This document shows, one piece after another, positions 26,239 through 36,487 of a stretch of DNA of 64,000 nucleotides; positions within the stretch are counted from its first letter, which is position 1; each line of letters opens with the position of its first letter. This DNA comes from Szabonella alba. Lineage in GTDB: Bacteria > Pseudomonadota > Alphaproteobacteria > Rhodobacterales > Rhodobacteraceae. Below the pieces are notes generated by a model that saw only the letters and a program-made list of their open reading frames with translations, was not told the origin of the DNA and ran no database searches. Made by a program: the position numbers and the translations under genes. The DNA lies in contig NZ_JAESVN010000002.1 of the NCBI RefSeq assembly GCF_016765775.1, positions 124,001-188,000 of the forward strand. The letters are read 5' to 3'.

Positions 26239-27126
26239 CTAGGGCACCTTCGCCGCCAGCGCCTGCCAGACCGCATCCACCTGCGGGGAGGGGGAGCGGC
26301 GCGGGCGATAGGCGCAGATCTCCATCGGCAGTTCCCATTCCGGCCCGCCCACCGGGGCGATCAGCGCCGCACTGGCCGCATCCACCGCGCTTTCAGGCAT
26401 CCAGCCAACCCCATGGCCCGCCACGATCACCTCTTTCAGCACATCCGACATATCACATTGCACCGCCATCCGATAAGATAGCCTGTTGCCCGCCCGCGAC
26501 AGGATATGTTCGAAAAGTTGCGCGAAATAGGCGCGTTGCGCATAGGCGATCAGCGGAAAGGGCGTGCGCGGCGTGCCCGGAAAGCCGAAATCGCGCCCCC
26601 GCACCGCATAGGGCAGAAACCGGTCGGCCCGCAGCACCAGCCGGTCCTGCGCGGCAAGGCTTTCATGGCTGGGCAGCATCGGGCAGTCATGCGCCAGCAG
26701 AAGATCCGCATCCCCCGCCAAATAGCGCGCCGTCACCTCGGCGGTGGTGCCCACGATCACCGAAAAGGAACTGCGCGCACCGGTCCCGATCACCCCCAGC
26801 AATTGCCGGAAATCGCTGCGCGCCAGCACATTGGGCATGGCAAGGCGGATCTGGCTCATCACCTCGAACTGGCTGGAGCGGATCGCGGCGCGGGTTTCCA
26901 GAAGGCGTTCGACCGAAACCTGCGCCCCTTCGCGGAACTGTTCGCCCGCATCAGTCAGGCGCACGGGTTGCGAGCCTTTCACCACCAGCCCGGTGCCGAC
27001 CCAATGTTCCAGCGACTGGATCCGGCGCGAAAAGGCCGCCTGTGACAGATTGCGGAATTCCGCCGCGCGGGTGAAGTTCCGCAACTCGGCCAATGCCAGA
27101 AAATCCTGAAGCCAGCGAATATCCAT
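26239..27126 (-). CDS. LysR-family transcriptional regulator
   Basis: A 295-residue LysR protein. The N-terminal HTH (DIRWLQDFLALAELRNFTRAAEFRNLSQAAFSRRIQSLE, about residues 2-40) is followed by the linker helix and a two-lobed effector domain (GHGVGWMPESAV near 250). I chose ATG 27126, at the universal LysR start; 35 further codons upstream are open but non-homologous. It is divergent from an SDR gene and precedes aspA. The classic LysR arrangement makes the divergent SDR its first candidate target. Confidence 0.88.
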   Translation of the reverse strand: MDIRWLQDFLALAELRNFTRAAEFRNLSQAAFSRRIQSLEHWVGTGLVVKGSQPVRLTDAGEQFREGAQVSVERLLETRAAIRSSQFEVMSQIRLAMPNVLARSDFRQLLGVIGTGARSSFSVIVGTTAEVTARYLAGDADLLLAHDCPMLPSHESLAAQDRLVLRADRFLPYAVRGRDFGFPGTPRTPFPLIAYAQRAYFAQLFEHILSRAGNRLSYRMAVQCDMSDVLKEVIVAGHGVGWMPESAVDAASAALIAPVGGPEWELPMEICAYRPRRSPSPQVDAVWQALAAKVP

Positions 27127-27216
27127 GTCCGATCCTAGCCCCGGCAGGGGGGCGGGCGGAAGCACCTTCTTTGCCTTGGCAGCGCCGCCCGAACAGGTCA
27201 GATTGGCTCCGAAGAT

Positions 27217-27243
27217 ATCCCGGTCCCGCACAGGGTCCGGGAT
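27217..27243. promoter_or_regulatory. inverted repeat in the LysR/SDR divergent gap
   Basis: ATCCCGG (27217-27223) and CCGGGAT (27237-27243) are perfect 7-bp arms separated by 13 nt. They lie just before the ribosome site of the SDR gene, in the 140-nt gap shared with the LysR gene. It could be a LysR site or a leader hairpin; the sequence alone cannot decide. Confidence 0.35.
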
Positions 27244-27266
27244 CCAACCAGTACAAGGATTACCTA

Positions 27267-28022
27267 ATGACCGATGGCTTTGCCCGTTATCCCAGCCTTG
27301 CAGGCCGCAGCATCTTCATCACCGGCGGCGCCTCGGGAATCGGTGAACTGATCGTGCGCGCCTTCGCCGCACAGGGGTCGAATGTCGGCTTTGTCGATAT
27401 GGATGCCGAGCGCAGTGCCACCCTTTGCGCCGAACTTCCCGGCGTCGCGCATGAGATCTGCGACCTGCGCGATATCGAGGCGCTGCGCCGCGCCTTTGAA
27501 GCGCTGAAGGACCGGATCGGTGCCGCGACTGTGCTGGTCAACAATGCCGCCCGCGACGACCGTCATGACTGGCGTGAGGTGACGCCCGAATACTGGGACG
27601 ACCGCCAGAACACCAATATCCGCCATCAGTTCTTTGCCATTCAGGCCGTGGCCCCCGACATGATCGCCGCCGGGGGCGGGTCGATCATCAATATGGGATC
27701 AAACAGCTGGTTCGAGGCGGGCGGCGGCTTTCCTGCCTATACCACCGCCAAGGCCGCGGTGCAGGGCCTGACCCGCACCATGGCCCGCGATCTGGGGCCG
27801 CATCGCATCCGCGTCAATGCGGTCGTGCCGGGCTGGATCATGACCGAGCGGCAGAAAGAGCTTTGGGCGACACCCGAGGCGCTGGAAAAACACCGCCAGC
27901 GGCAATGCCTGCCCGATCTGATCGACCCGGTTTACGTTGCGCGGATGGTGCTGTTTCTGGCCTCGGATGACGCGAAGATGTGTTCAGCCTCCAGCTTCAT
28001 GGTCGAGGCCGGGTCGATCTGA
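27267..28022 (+). CDS. short-chain dehydrogenase/reductase
   Basis: A 251-residue classical SDR. Visible are TGGASGIGE near 19 (cofactor loop), VDMD after the second strand (NAD preference), NNAARDD near 92, the active-site Ser in MGSNSW near 142, YTTAK near 157, and the C-terminal FLASDDAKMCSASSFMVEAG block. ATG 27267 has AAGGA upstream. Similar SDRs act on sugars or polyols. It stands alone, divergent from a LysR gene, and converges on trxA. Confidence 0.8.
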   Translation: MTDGFARYPSLAGRSIFITGGASGIGELIVRAFAAQGSNVGFVDMDAERSATLCAELPGVAHEICDLRDIEALRRAFEALKDRIGAATVLVNNAARDDRHDWREVTPEYWDDRQNTNIRHQFFAIQAVAPDMIAAGGGSIINMGSNSWFEAGGGFPAYTTAKAAVQGLTRTMARDLGPHRIRVNAVVPGWIMTERQKELWATPEALEKHRQRQCLPDLIDPVYVARMVLFLASDDAKMCSASSFMVEAGSI

Positions 28023-28034
28023 GCGGAGGCGGAC

Positions 28035-28062
28035 GGCGCGGGCCTTTGCAGAAACCCGCGCC
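28035..28062. terminator. GC hairpin between convergent SDR and trxA
   Basis: GGCGCGGG (28035-28042) pairs perfectly with CCCGCGCC (28055-28062) around a 12-nt loop, 13 nt after the SDR stop and 12 nt beyond the trxA stop. Its position between convergent genes suggests a shared terminator, but there is no clear T-tract on either side. Confidence 0.4.
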
Positions 28063-28073
28063 CGAAGGGCTGA

Positions 28074-28394
28074 TCAGATTGCCGACTGGATCCAGCTGGC
28101 AAGCGCCGCCTTGGGCGCCGCGCCGGTCTTGTTCGACACGACCTGCCCGTCCTTGAACAGGAACAGCGCCGGAATGCCGCGCACACCCAGAGTGGCCGGG
28201 CTGTCGGGGTTTTCGTCGACATTGACCTTCACGATCTTCACCTTGCCGGCATATTCTGCCGAAAGCTCTTCCAGAGCCGGACCGATCTGGCGGCAGGGGC
28301 CACACCATTCAGCCCAGAAATCCACAACGACGGGAATGTCCGACTGGCGGACCTCGGCGTCGAAGGTCGCGTCGGTGACAGCGGTGGTGGCCAT
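28074..28394 (-). CDS. trxA: thioredoxin
   Basis: A 106-residue cytoplasmic thioredoxin. The active site WCGPC uses Cys31 and Cys34 inside [18 protein letters not shown], with the cis-Pro segment [11 protein letters not shown] near 74. I chose ATG 28394; the frame extends 25 codons upstream without similarity and would overlap addA. It lies 58 nt downstream of addA in the same direction, an association common in Rhodobacteraceae. It reduces protein disulfides such as those of ribonucleotide reductase and peroxidases. Confidence 0.93.
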   Translation of the reverse strand: MATTAVTDATFDAEVRQSDIPVVVDFWAEWCGPCRQIGPALEELSAEYAGKVKIVKVNVDENPDSPATLGVRGIPALFLFKDGQVVSNKTGAAPKAALASWIQSAI

Positions 28395-28452
28395 TACATA
28401 TCTCCTGAAAGGAATGTGTTGGGCCTGAAGGTAAGGACGCGCCCCGGCAAGG

Positions 28453-31400
28453 TCAAGGGAAGGCGACACGCGCCACCGCCCCGGTCACGAGATCGGGAGG
28501 CAGCACCATCAGTTCGGCGCTGCGCGTCCACAAAAGGGCCACCTCCACCCGCCGGTCAGGCCAGATGCGGCGCAGCGCATCGGCATAGGCGCCCATCTGC
28601 CGCAACAGACCTTCGGGCACGTCCTGTGCCCGGGCGGGGATCAGGTGGTTCGACTTGAAATCCACCGCCAGCACATGATCGGGCGCGATCACCAGCCGGT
28701 CGATCACGCCGGTCATCGGCCTGCCCGCAATGTCGGTGACAAAGGGCACCTCGGCCAGTGTGCCGGGGGCGAAAAGATGCGCCAGATGCGGGGCGCGCAG
28801 CACGGCGGCGGCCTCGTCCAGCAGCGCGTCGCGATCCCCGGCACCGGGCAACAACCGCCCAGCCAGCAGCGGCCAGTCGGCCTCGGGCGCGGCGGGCAGA
28901 TGTTCCAGCAGCAGATGCAGCCGCGTGCCGCGTTCCATCAGCGCCTCGCGCAGGGCCTCATTCTCTTCGGCAGGGCCGAAATCCCCCGGCAGGGCCTTGG
29001 CCCCGCCCAATTCTGAGGGTTTCAGCATCGGGGGCGGGCGCGGGGCCTCGGGGGCCGGGCGCGCGGTCCAGTCGGGCAAGGCGGTGACCTGCGGCGCAGC
29101 GGCGGGGGGCGCGGCCGCGACTTCGCCACCGGTCCAGTCCCCTTCGGCCAGCGACAACCCGCCATCCGCGCCCGCCTGCCCGCCGATCCGGGCCAGAGCG
29201 TCGCGGATCAGGTCATACCAGACCGGCGTGCCCCCTTCGGCATCGGGCGATTTCATCCGCCCCGCCGCCGCCACGATCAGCCAGCTTTGCGCCCGCGTCA
29301 TCGCGACATAGAGCAGCCGCATGGATTCCGCCGTCTCGGCCTCTTTCTGCGCCTGCCGGTGCGCGGTAAGATCCGTGGGCGACTGGTCGGCGGGCATTTT
29401 CCAGACCGGCCCGCCGGGCAGAACGGCCAGTTCGCCGCGTTCGCGATGCTGGCGGGGGGCGGTATCGGGCAGGATCACGATCGGGGCTTCCAGCCCCTTG
29501 GCGCCATGCACCGTCATCACGCGGATCTTGCCGCCCGCACTGTCCATCTGGCGCTTGACCTCGACATCATCGGTATCCAGCCAGCACAGGAACCCGGTCA
29601 GGCTGGGCACCTCGGCACGTTCATAGGCCAGCGCCTGCGACAGCAATTCATCAATCCCGTCCTCGGCCTCGGCCCCCAGCCGCGCCAGCAGACGCCGCCG
29701 CCCGTCATGCCGGGTCAGCAACCGCTCAATCAGGTCATAGGGGCGCAGATAATCGGAATTGTCGCGCAGATCGGTCAGGATGGCCAGCGTCGCCGCCACA
29801 TCGTCACGATGGCGCAACCGTTCCCAAAGAAAGCCCTCACGCCCCTGCGCCAGCGCGTAAAGATCGCGTTCCGACCAGCCCAGCAACGGGCTGCGCAGGG
29901 CGGCGGCCAGCGACAGATCATCCTCGGGCGTGTCCAGAAAGGCCAGCAGCGCGCGGATATCCTTGACCGCCAGTTCCGCCCCCAGCTTCAGCCGGTCCGC
30001 CCCGGCAGTCGGCAGACCCGCCGCCTTGCTGGCCGCGATGATCGCGCCGAACACATCCGAACGCCGCCGCACAAGGATCAGGAAATCGCCCGCATGGCAG
30101 GCGCGCATCCCGCGCCCGTCGGGCACCGGATGACCCTGCGCGATCAGATCGCGGATGGTTTCGGCCACCCGTGCCGCCAGCCTTGTGGCGTGATGTTCCG
30201 CCCCGATCAGATCCACCGGGTCGAACCAGTCGCGATCCTCCTCTTTCTCGGCAGGCTCAAACGGCGGCCACAGATCGACCCGCCCCGGCATCGCGGCACG
30301 AAACGCGATATGATGCATCGCCCCGCCCAGCGCGGCCTGCCGGTCGGCATCGAAGGTCGCATCCACCAGACGCAGGATCGTGGGGGAAGACCGGAAGGAA
30401 TATTCCAGCTGCAGATCCTGCAAGGGCCGGTCGATGGCCGACAGCCGCCCGGCAAAAAGGTCGCGCTTTTCGTCAAAGGCCGCGACATCAGCCCCCTGAA
30501 AGGAATAGATCGACTGTTTCTTGTCCCCCACCACAAAGATCGTGCGCGACAGGGCGCGCGCGCCTTCGCCTGCAGTGAATTCGGCGGCCAGATGTTCGAT
30601 GACCTGCCATTGTTCGGGGCTGGTATCCTGCGCCTCATCGACAAGGATATGATCCACCCCCCCGTCCAGCCGATAGAGCACCCATTGCGCCACCGCCCGG
30701 TCGGTCAGCAAATGACGTGCGCGGGTGATCAAATCGTCGAAATCCAGCCAGCCGCGATCCGCCTTGCGCCGTGCATATTCCGGCAGGAACACGGCCGCAA
30801 AACCGTGCAGCACCATCGCCCGCACCGCCGCCGACAGGGCCACGCGTCGCGCCCGCGCGGCCTCGACCCGCGCCATCAGCGGATTCAGCCGGTCCATCAA
30901 GGGCCCCAGCGCGCTCTGCGTGGCCTTGGTCGGATATTTGCCGGTCTTGGCAGTGAAGGGTTCCTTGGTCTTGGCCCCGCTCAGAAATTCGCCCTCCAGC
31001 GCGGTCAGCAGTTCCAGATCGGGCCGCGCGAAATCCAGCCCCGACAGCCGCGCGGCGGATTTCTGATCGGTGACGGATCCTGCGGCCATCGCAAGCGCCA
31101 CCTGTGGCAGCCACTCCGCCTCACCGCCCAGAAACACATCAGCAAGGATGCTGTCGGCAGTTTCCCCTTCGGGCACGCCGAACAGCGCGCGGCAGCCGTC
31201 CTCATCCATAAAATCCGTGAAATCGTTGCGCCGCGCCGCCACCTCATCGGCCAGTTTTCCCAGTTCCTCACCCCGATAGGCGCGGGCCAACGCCTCCATC
31301 GCCGCGGGGGCGGTGCCGCCGGCCAGATCGTCAAGGATCTCATCGCGCAACAGTTTCGCGCTGCGTTCATCCATTTCGGTGAACAGCGGCGAAACCCCCG

Positions 31401-31818
31401 CCTCCAGCGGAAAGCGCCGCAACAGCGAGGCGCAGAAGGAATGGATCGTCTGGATCCGCAACCCGCCCGGTGTCTCGATGGCGCGGGCAAAAAGCCGCCG
31501 CGCCCGGATCAGCGCATCGCCCGACAGCGCATCGGTCACGCCCAGATCGGACAGGGCGGCGCGCAGGGATGCATCCTCTTTCATCGCCCATTCGCCCAGA
31601 CGGGCAAACAGCCGGTTCTGCATCTCGCTGGCCGCCGCCTTGGTATAGGTCAGGCACAGGATCTGCCCCGGATCGACCCCGGACAGCAGCATCCGCGCCA
31701 CCCGGTCGGTCAGAACCCGCGTCTTGCCCGACCCCGCATTGGCCGAAAGCCATGTCGAGGCGGCAGGATCGGCAGCGGTGATCTGGCGAAGGGTCGCATC
31801 ATCAGGGAGGCGGGTCAT
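28453..31818 (-). CDS. addA: double-strand break repair helicase-nuclease AddA
   Basis: A 1121-residue UvrD/Rep-type helicase with C-terminal RecB-like nuclease. Walker A is [15 protein letters not shown] near residue 27, the helicase motif [13 protein letters not shown] is near 390, and [18 protein letters not shown] is near 780. The nuclease motif [14 protein letters not shown] lies near 1070. With AddB it resects broken DNA ends for RecA loading, replacing RecBCD in most alphaproteobacteria. ATG 31818 overlaps the addB stop by 4 nt. The frame extends 13 codons further upstream but inside addB. Confidence 0.93.
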   Translation of the reverse strand: MTRLPDDATLRQITAADPAASTWLSANAGSGKTRVLTDRVARMLLSGVDPGQILCLTYTKAAASEMQNRLFARLGEWAMKEDASLRAALSDLGVTDALSGDALIRARRLFARAIETPGGLRIQTIHSFCASLLRRFPLEAGVSPLFTEMDERSAKLLRDEILDDLAGGTAPAAMEALARAYRGEELGKLADEVAARRNDFTDFMDEDGCRALFGVPEGETADSILADVFLGGEAEWLPQVALAMAAGSVTDQKSAARLSGLDFARPDLELLTALEGEFLSGAKTKEPFTAKTGKYPTKATQSALGPLMDRLNPLMARVEAARARRVALSAAVRAMVLHGFAAVFLPEYARRKADRGWLDFDDLITRARHLLTDRAVAQWVLYRLDGGVDHILVDEAQDTSPEQWQVIEHLAAEFTAGEGARALSRTIFVVGDKKQSIYSFQGADVAAFDEKRDLFAGRLSAIDRPLQDLQLEYSFRSSPTILRLVDATFDADRQAALGGAMHHIAFRAAMPGRVDLWPPFEPAEKEEDRDWFDPVDLIGAEHHATRLAARVAETIRDLIAQGHPVPDGRGMRACHAGDFLILVRRRSDVFGAIIAASKAAGLPTAGADRLKLGAELAVKDIRALLAFLDTPEDDLSLAAALRSPLLGWSERDLYALAQGREGFLWERLRHRDDVAATLAILTDLRDNSDYLRPYDLIERLLTRHDGRRRLLARLGAEAEDGIDELLSQALAYERAEVPSLTGFLCWLDTDDVEVKRQMDSAGGKIRVMTVHGAKGLEAPIVILPDTAPRQHRERGELAVLPGGPVWKMPADQSPTDLTAHRQAQKEAETAESMRLLYVAMTRAQSWLIVAAAGRMKSPDAEGGTPVWYDLIRDALARIGGQAGADGGLSLAEGDWTGGEVAAAPPAAAPQVTALPDWTARPAPEAPRPPPMLKPSELGGAKALPGDFGPAEENEALREALMERGTRLHLLLEHLPAAPEADWPLLAGRLLPGAGDRDALLDEAAAVLRAPHLAHLFAPGTLAEVPFVTDIAGRPMTGVIDRLVIAPDHVLAVDFKSNHLIPARAQDVPEGLLRQMGAYADALRRIWPDRRVEVALLWTRSAELMVLPPDLVTGAVARVAFP

Positions 31819-34766
31819 GCCATATCCTCGGGCCGGGGGGGGTCGGTCATGTCCCATTCGCCAAAGCGGGCCAGATGATCGTAATCGCCCTCGAACCGGT
31901 CCTGCGCCACCGCGCGGCGCGACGGATAGCCCGATCCGGCCTCAAGGTAATGACCGATCAGCAACTGCAATTCCTGCCAGACCCGGTCCAGCGCATCACT
32001 GTCCAGCGGGGTGGTTTCCTCCTTCGGGGTCGATCCCAGCCCGATATAGGTGATCCCCCGCACCGCGCGCGGCCCCTGAAGCGCCGCAAAGCCGTTGCGT
32101 TCGGCCATGGCGGCCTGAAGCAGCAACTGCTTGTCGAAATGCTCCTGTTGTTTCCTGCTGGGCGGGCTACCGGTTTTGTAATCGAACAGATGCACCTGCC
32201 CGTCCGGCAAGAGGTCGATCCGGTCGGGGCGGGCGGCCAGCGTGAAATCCAGCGGGGCCAAGGGCACGGCACCCGGTTCTTCCAGCAGGACCGGCACCCC
32301 GCCCAGCCGGGAATCCAGTTCCAGAAAGAAATCCGCCGCCCGTTCCAGCCGCGCCCGCCACATCAGCCGGGCTGCGGGCCAGGGCACATCCTCGGCAAGC
32401 ACCGCATCGGCGGATTGCATCAGCAGCGCATGGGCCGCGGCCCGGTCCAGCCCTTCAGCCCGGTCGCGCACGAAACGTTCCAGCACCCGGTGCAGGACCG
32501 AACCGCGCAGCCGTGCATCGGGTTCGGGTTGCAGACTGTCCAGCGGATAAAGCCGCAGCACATGCCGGGCATAGATTGCATAAGGATCGCGGATCAGCCG
32601 TTCGATCTGCGTCACGAACAGCCTTTTTGGCCGGGTTTCCACCGGGGGACGCGGCGCAGGGCGGGGGGCGGATGGGTCATGGCCGGGCCGTTCCACCGCC
32701 TCGGCCAGCGCCAGCCATTCATCTCCCCGCGCCCGCATCAGAGCCAGCGCCCCGGGGCCGTGACTGCCCGGGAGGCCGTTCATCAGATTGACAAGACGGT
32801 TGAGCCAGCGCGATGGCACGGTTTCCGCCTCGGCATTGCGCAGGGCGCGGGTCAGGATCACCGACCCCGCGCCGATGGCCTGCTGATAGTCATGCGCCGA
32901 CAGCCCGATGGACCGTTCCGGCAGCAACAGCCCCGCCGCCTTGCGCATCTGGCGGTTCATCCAGGGGTCGGGGGCGGCCAGCGCAGGCCAGATCCCGTCA
33001 TTCAGCCCGCCCAGAATGACCAGATCCGCGCCCTGGATCCGCGCCTCACGCGGGCCCCAGATGAACAGGCGCGGATGGGTCTCGACCGTCTCGCGCAACT
33101 GCTGACCGCCGATGACGGAGTCGAACAGATCGCGGTAATCGGCCAGCGTCAGGTCGCCGCCATGCGCGGCCTCGGCGGTCAGATCCTCAATGACGCGCAG
33201 CACAGCCGCGCCTTCCGGCCCCTGCCAGAGCCGCCCGCCCGGAACGCCGCCCGGCCCGGCACAAATCATCTCGGCCAGATCGCGATGATGCTGCACCAGC
33301 AGCGCAAGATCGGCGCCGGCGGATGCGGCCAGCCGTTCCAGCCAGTTCGCCACCCATTCCGCCCAGGGCAACGCCGTGGCCGCATCCCGCCGCGCGCCCG
33401 CCCATTGGGCCAGATCGGCCCGCACCGGAAAGGCCGGGCCATGCCGCCGCAGTTTCAGTTCCAGATCGCGGGCCAGCAGCAGATGCCCCCCCCGGTCCGC
33501 CCCGGTGGCGGTCAAGGGATGTTTCAGCAGGATCAGCAGATCGCGCGGGCGCAGCGCCTTGCCCGCAAGGCGCGCGATATGGCGCAGCATCCGCCCGCTT
33601 GCGGTCTGGGCCAGCGGACGGCCCGCGCTGTCATCGGGGCGGATGCCCCAGCGGTCCAGCGCCGCCGTGACCTGCCGCGACAATTCCCGGTCGGGCGTCA
33701 CCAGCGCGACCGTGCCCTGCCCTTCAGCCACAGCCCGCATCCGCAGCGCGATGGCCAGCGCCTCGGCGCGCGGGGTCGGGGCCTCGATCAGTGCCAGACC
33801 GGCGGTGGCGGGGCGCAGATCGGGCAGATGCTGCCCTTCCTCAAGCCATTGATCGGTCACCGGGGCGGGCCGCAGCGAAAGGGACACAAGCCGGTTGCGC
33901 GCGGCATCCGGCGCGGTCTCGGTCTCGAGCCACGGGCGCAGCGCCGAAGGGTCCAGATCCAGCGCCCGCATCACCGCGCGGTTGCGATATTGCGGATGGT
34001 CCTGCCCGGTCATCGGGTCATCAAGGCTTTGCCAGACTGCTGCGGGCATGTCGGCATCAAACCCCGGCAGCAGGATCGCGCCTTGCGGCAGCCGCGCCAC
34101 CGCCTGCATCAGCAACAGCGAGGTGCCCCGCGACCCGGTTGACCCGGCCACCAGAACCGGATCGGCGGGCGGGTTCTGTTGCCAATGCCCGGCCAGCGCC
34201 AGCGCGGCCAGCCTGCGCCGCCCCTCGGCATCCGGTGCCGTGGCGGGGTCGAAAAGCGGGGTGACGATGCGCATGAAATCACGCACCCTTGCCCAGTGAT
34301 CGGCATGTTCGGCCACATCCAGCGCGGCAATCGCCTCGGGCGTCACCCCCTCGCCCTGCATCTCGTCGATCAGCGCGGCAAGGCTTTGCGCCAGATCATG
34401 CACCGCCGAACGCGGCGCAATACCCGGATCGGCCTCGATCAGCCCCGTGATCAGCCGCGCCAGTTCCAGCCTGCGGCGCAAAGGGGATTGCGCGGCGGGC
34501 AGATCGGGCAGCGGGCCCAGCATTTCGGGTTCCGATATCAGCCGCAGCCGGGGCAGAAGGCGCGCGCCGGTTCCGGCAAAGGCTGCCGTCACCCGCTCTC
34601 GCATCCGCGATGAGGCAAGGATCAGCGTCACCCGCGCCATTGCCTCGGGCGGGCGGTCCGCCATCCGCGCGATCAGCCCTGCAACCAGTGCCTGCGGGAA
34701 ATCCGCCCCCGGCGGCAGGCCGAACAGACGCGGGGTCCCCGCAAGGGGGCCGGGATCAGAAAACAT
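31815..34766 (-). CDS. addB: double-strand break repair protein AddB
   Basis: A 983-residue partner of AddA with an inactivated helicase half and a PD-(D/E)XK nuclease end. Seen: RLFGLPPGADFPQALVAGL at the start, the FVTQIERLIRDPYAIYARHVLRLYPL block near 750 where Gram-positive AddB carries an Fe-S cluster, and the nuclease motif DLLPDGQVHLFDYKTG near 885. No four-cysteine set surrounds the nuclease domain, so the Fe-S cluster of Bacillus AddB appears absent. ATG 34766 overlaps the murU-like gene by 11 nt, a sign of tight coupling. Confidence 0.9.
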   Translation of the reverse strand: MFSDPGPLAGTPRLFGLPPGADFPQALVAGLIARMADRPPEAMARVTLILASSRMRERVTAAFAGTGARLLPRLRLISEPEMLGPLPDLPAAQSPLRRRLELARLITGLIEADPGIAPRSAVHDLAQSLAALIDEMQGEGVTPEAIAALDVAEHADHWARVRDFMRIVTPLFDPATAPDAEGRRRLAALALAGHWQQNPPADPVLVAGSTGSRGTSLLLMQAVARLPQGAILLPGFDADMPAAVWQSLDDPMTGQDHPQYRNRAVMRALDLDPSALRPWLETETAPDAARNRLVSLSLRPAPVTDQWLEEGQHLPDLRPATAGLALIEAPTPRAEALAIALRMRAVAEGQGTVALVTPDRELSRQVTAALDRWGIRPDDSAGRPLAQTASGRMLRHIARLAGKALRPRDLLILLKHPLTATGADRGGHLLLARDLELKLRRHGPAFPVRADLAQWAGARRDAATALPWAEWVANWLERLAASAGADLALLVQHHRDLAEMICAGPGGVPGGRLWQGPEGAAVLRVIEDLTAEAAHGGDLTLADYRDLFDSVIGGQQLRETVETHPRLFIWGPREARIQGADLVILGGLNDGIWPALAAPDPWMNRQMRKAAGLLLPERSIGLSAHDYQQAIGAGSVILTRALRNAEAETVPSRWLNRLVNLMNGLPGSHGPGALALMRARGDEWLALAEAVERPGHDPSAPRPAPRPPVETRPKRLFVTQIERLIRDPYAIYARHVLRLYPLDSLQPEPDARLRGSVLHRVLERFVRDRAEGLDRAAAHALLMQSADAVLAEDVPWPAARLMWRARLERAADFFLELDSRLGGVPVLLEEPGAVPLAPLDFTLAARPDRIDLLPDGQVHLFDYKTGSPPSRKQQEHFDKQLLLQAAMAERNGFAALQGPRAVRGITYIGLGSTPKEETTPLDSDALDRVWQELQLLIGHYLEAGSGYPSRRAVAQDRFEGDYDHLARFGEWDMTDPPRPEDMA

Positions 34767-35457
34767 CGCCCGCCCCCCGCAGCATCGCCTCAGCCTCGGC
34801 AATCCCTTCCGGGCGGCCGACATCGCACCACCCCCCCGGATGCAGGATGCCGAAGGCGCGGCCTTGGACGATCATCCGGTCCCACAGCCGGTTGAGCGAG
34901 AAGGCGGTTTCGTCAAAATCCTGCAGACCCGCAGGGTCAAGGATCTGCGCACCCAGATAGACCAGCCCCGCCTCACCCTTGGGGCAGCGGGAGATCCGGC
35001 CCTGCGCATCCATGCGGAAATCGCCCTGCCCCGAATGGCCGCGCAAGGCGTCCGGCGGGGCCAGCAGCAGCAATGCCCCCATCCCCGCCCGCCAGCCCCC
35101 GCGCAGCGTGATCAGCGGGTTCGGCCCGGTCCAGACCGCATCACTGTTCAGCGTGAAGACAGGCCCCGCCCCCAGCAGCGGCAGCGCCTTGCGCAGCCCG
35201 CCGCCGGTTTCAAGGATCACATCCTCATGGCTCAGGGCAATGGCGGGCCGGTCCGCCAGATGCGCCGCGATCTGGTCGCCGCGATAATGCGTGTTCACCA
35301 CAATCCGCCCCGGCCCCGCCGCATCCGCCAGATCCAGCGCATGATCCAGCAGCGCCCGCCCGGCAACCGTGATCAGCGGTTTCGGCATATCGGCGGTCAG
35401 AGCCCCCATGCGCGTGCCGAAACCGGCTGCGAAGATCATCAGCGCATCAGGCGTCAT
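34756..35457 (-). CDS. murU: nucleotidyltransferase, MurU-like (N-acetylmuramate-1-P uridylyltransferase)
   Basis: A 233-residue NTP-transferase. The nucleotide loop is IFAAGFGTRMGALTADMPKPL at residues 7-27, with NSDAVWTG near 107 holding the metal-binding Asp, and WCDVGRPEGIAEAEAML at the end. Pairing with an upstream AmgK-like kinase is the signature of the MurU-AmgK peptidoglycan recycling route (MurNAc to MurNAc-1-P to UDP-MurNAc). I chose ATG 35457, which overlaps the kinase stop (ATGA); an alternative start six codons upstream exists. A generic sugar-1-phosphate transferase cannot be excluded. Confidence 0.8.
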   Translation of the reverse strand: MTPDALMIFAAGFGTRMGALTADMPKPLITVAGRALLDHALDLADAAGPGRIVVNTHYRGDQIAAHLADRPAIALSHEDVILETGGGLRKALPLLGAGPVFTLNSDAVWTGPNPLITLRGGWRAGMGALLLLAPPDALRGHSGQGDFRMDAQGRISRCPKGEAGLVYLGAQILDPAGLQDFDETAFSLNRLWDRMIVQGRAFGILHPGGWCDVGRPEGIAEAEAMLRGAGDVF

Positions 35458-36485
35458 TCCGGTCGGGTTCCGCATTGGCCGGCGATCCTTTCGATGACCT
35501 CAGGCGTCGGGGGCGGCAGGATCTCGGCGCAGATCGGCGCAAGATCGACCAGCGCCGGATGGGCAAGGTTGCGCTGCAACTGGTCCCAGACGCGCGGGAT
35601 CATCGCCAGATAGCGCGCCTTGCCCGCAACCAGACACAGCCGCGCGAAAATGCCAAGGATCCGCAGCGCCCGCTGTGCCCCCAGCACGGCATAGCTGGCG
35701 GCAAACCCGGCCTGTGGCAAACCGCGCGCAGCGGCGAAATGGTCGATCATCGCCGCCTCGGTCACGGGCAGGACATCGCGCCGCGCATCCTGCAGCAAGG
35801 ACACAAGATCATAGCCCGGCTGACCCATCTGCCCCAGTTGGAAATCCAGCAGCCCGACGCGCGCCACGCCCTGCCGTTCGGGCAGCCAAAGCAGGTTTTC
35901 AGCGTGATAATCGCGCAGGATCAAGACACGCGGCCCGTCGGCATGGGTGCGCAGCGCCGCTGTCAGCGCGGCCCGAAAGGCGGCGCTGTCGGGGCGCTGC
36001 CCGGTCGCGGCATAACCATACCAGTCCGGCGCGAACCCCGCCGCATCGGCCCAATCCGCCGCCGAAAGATCGGGCAGGCCGGGTGGCGCGGCATGGGATT
36101 GCAGATGGGCCAGAACATCGGTCGCGGCGGCATAAAGCGTGGCCTCGCGCCCCGGATCGGCCTTGACCAGCCGTGCGAGCAGCGCATCGCCCAGATCCTC
36201 GATCAGCAGAAAGCCGTTGGGAAGATCGCGCGCCAGAATGGCGGGGGCCGACAGCCCGATGCCACGCAGATGGTCCGCGATGGCGATGAAATCCGCCGGA
36301 TCGTCGCCGCGCCCGGGGGGGGCATCCATCAGGACCGCGCTGCCCAACGGTCCGCGCAGCCTGTCATAGCTGCGATCCGATGCATCGCCCGCCAGAAAGT
36401 GGCGCGCGGCCCCGCCCCATCCTGCGCGGTTCAGAAAATCCTGCGACAGCGCCTTGCGATCCGGGGCCTTGCGATCCGGGCCCAT
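35454..36485 (-). CDS. amgK: aminoglycoside-phosphotransferase-fold kinase, AmgK-like
   Basis: A 343-residue kinase. GDASDRSYDRLRG near 38 is the nucleotide loop, LILRDYHAENLLWL near 200 is the Brenner motif with the catalytic Asp, and VGLLDFQLGQMGQPGYDLVSLLQDAR near 225 holds the metal-binding Asp. AmgK phosphorylates the anomeric carbon of MurNAc or GlcNAc. The ATG chosen (36485) lies 2 nt after the tsaE stop. The first residues contain a perfect duplication (PDRKA twice) encoded by two identical 15-nt units at 36451-36480. Confidence 0.82.
   Translation of the reverse strand: MGPDRKAPDRKALSQDFLNRAGWGGAARHFLAGDASDRSYDRLRGPLGSAVLMDAPPGRGDDPADFIAIADHLRGIGLSAPAILARDLPNGFLLIEDLGDALLARLVKADPGREATLYAAATDVLAHLQSHAAPPGLPDLSAADWADAAGFAPDWYGYAATGQRPDSAAFRAALTAALRTHADGPRVLILRDYHAENLLWLPERQGVARVGLLDFQLGQMGQPGYDLVSLLQDARRDVLPVTEAAMIDHFAAARGLPQAGFAASYAVLGAQRALRILGIFARLCLVAGKARYLAMIPRVWDQLQRNLAHPALVDLAPICAEILPPPTPEVIERIAGQCGTRPE
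36451..36480 (-). repeat. perfect 15-nt tandem duplication at the amgK start
   Basis: The + strand reads GCCTTGCGATCCGGG twice in a row (36451-36465 and 36466-36480). It is in frame in the kinase N-terminus and duplicates five residues. Perfect identity implies a recent slippage or duplication event. Confidence 0.8.
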
Positions 36486-36487
36486 GG

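Noticed and set aside
29287-31878. An 863-codon open frame on the + strand opposite addA
   Set aside because: AddA on the other strand has complete helicase and nuclease motifs. The antisense frame is open because of high GC at third positions, and its product is Arg/His/Gln-rich with no recognisable fold.
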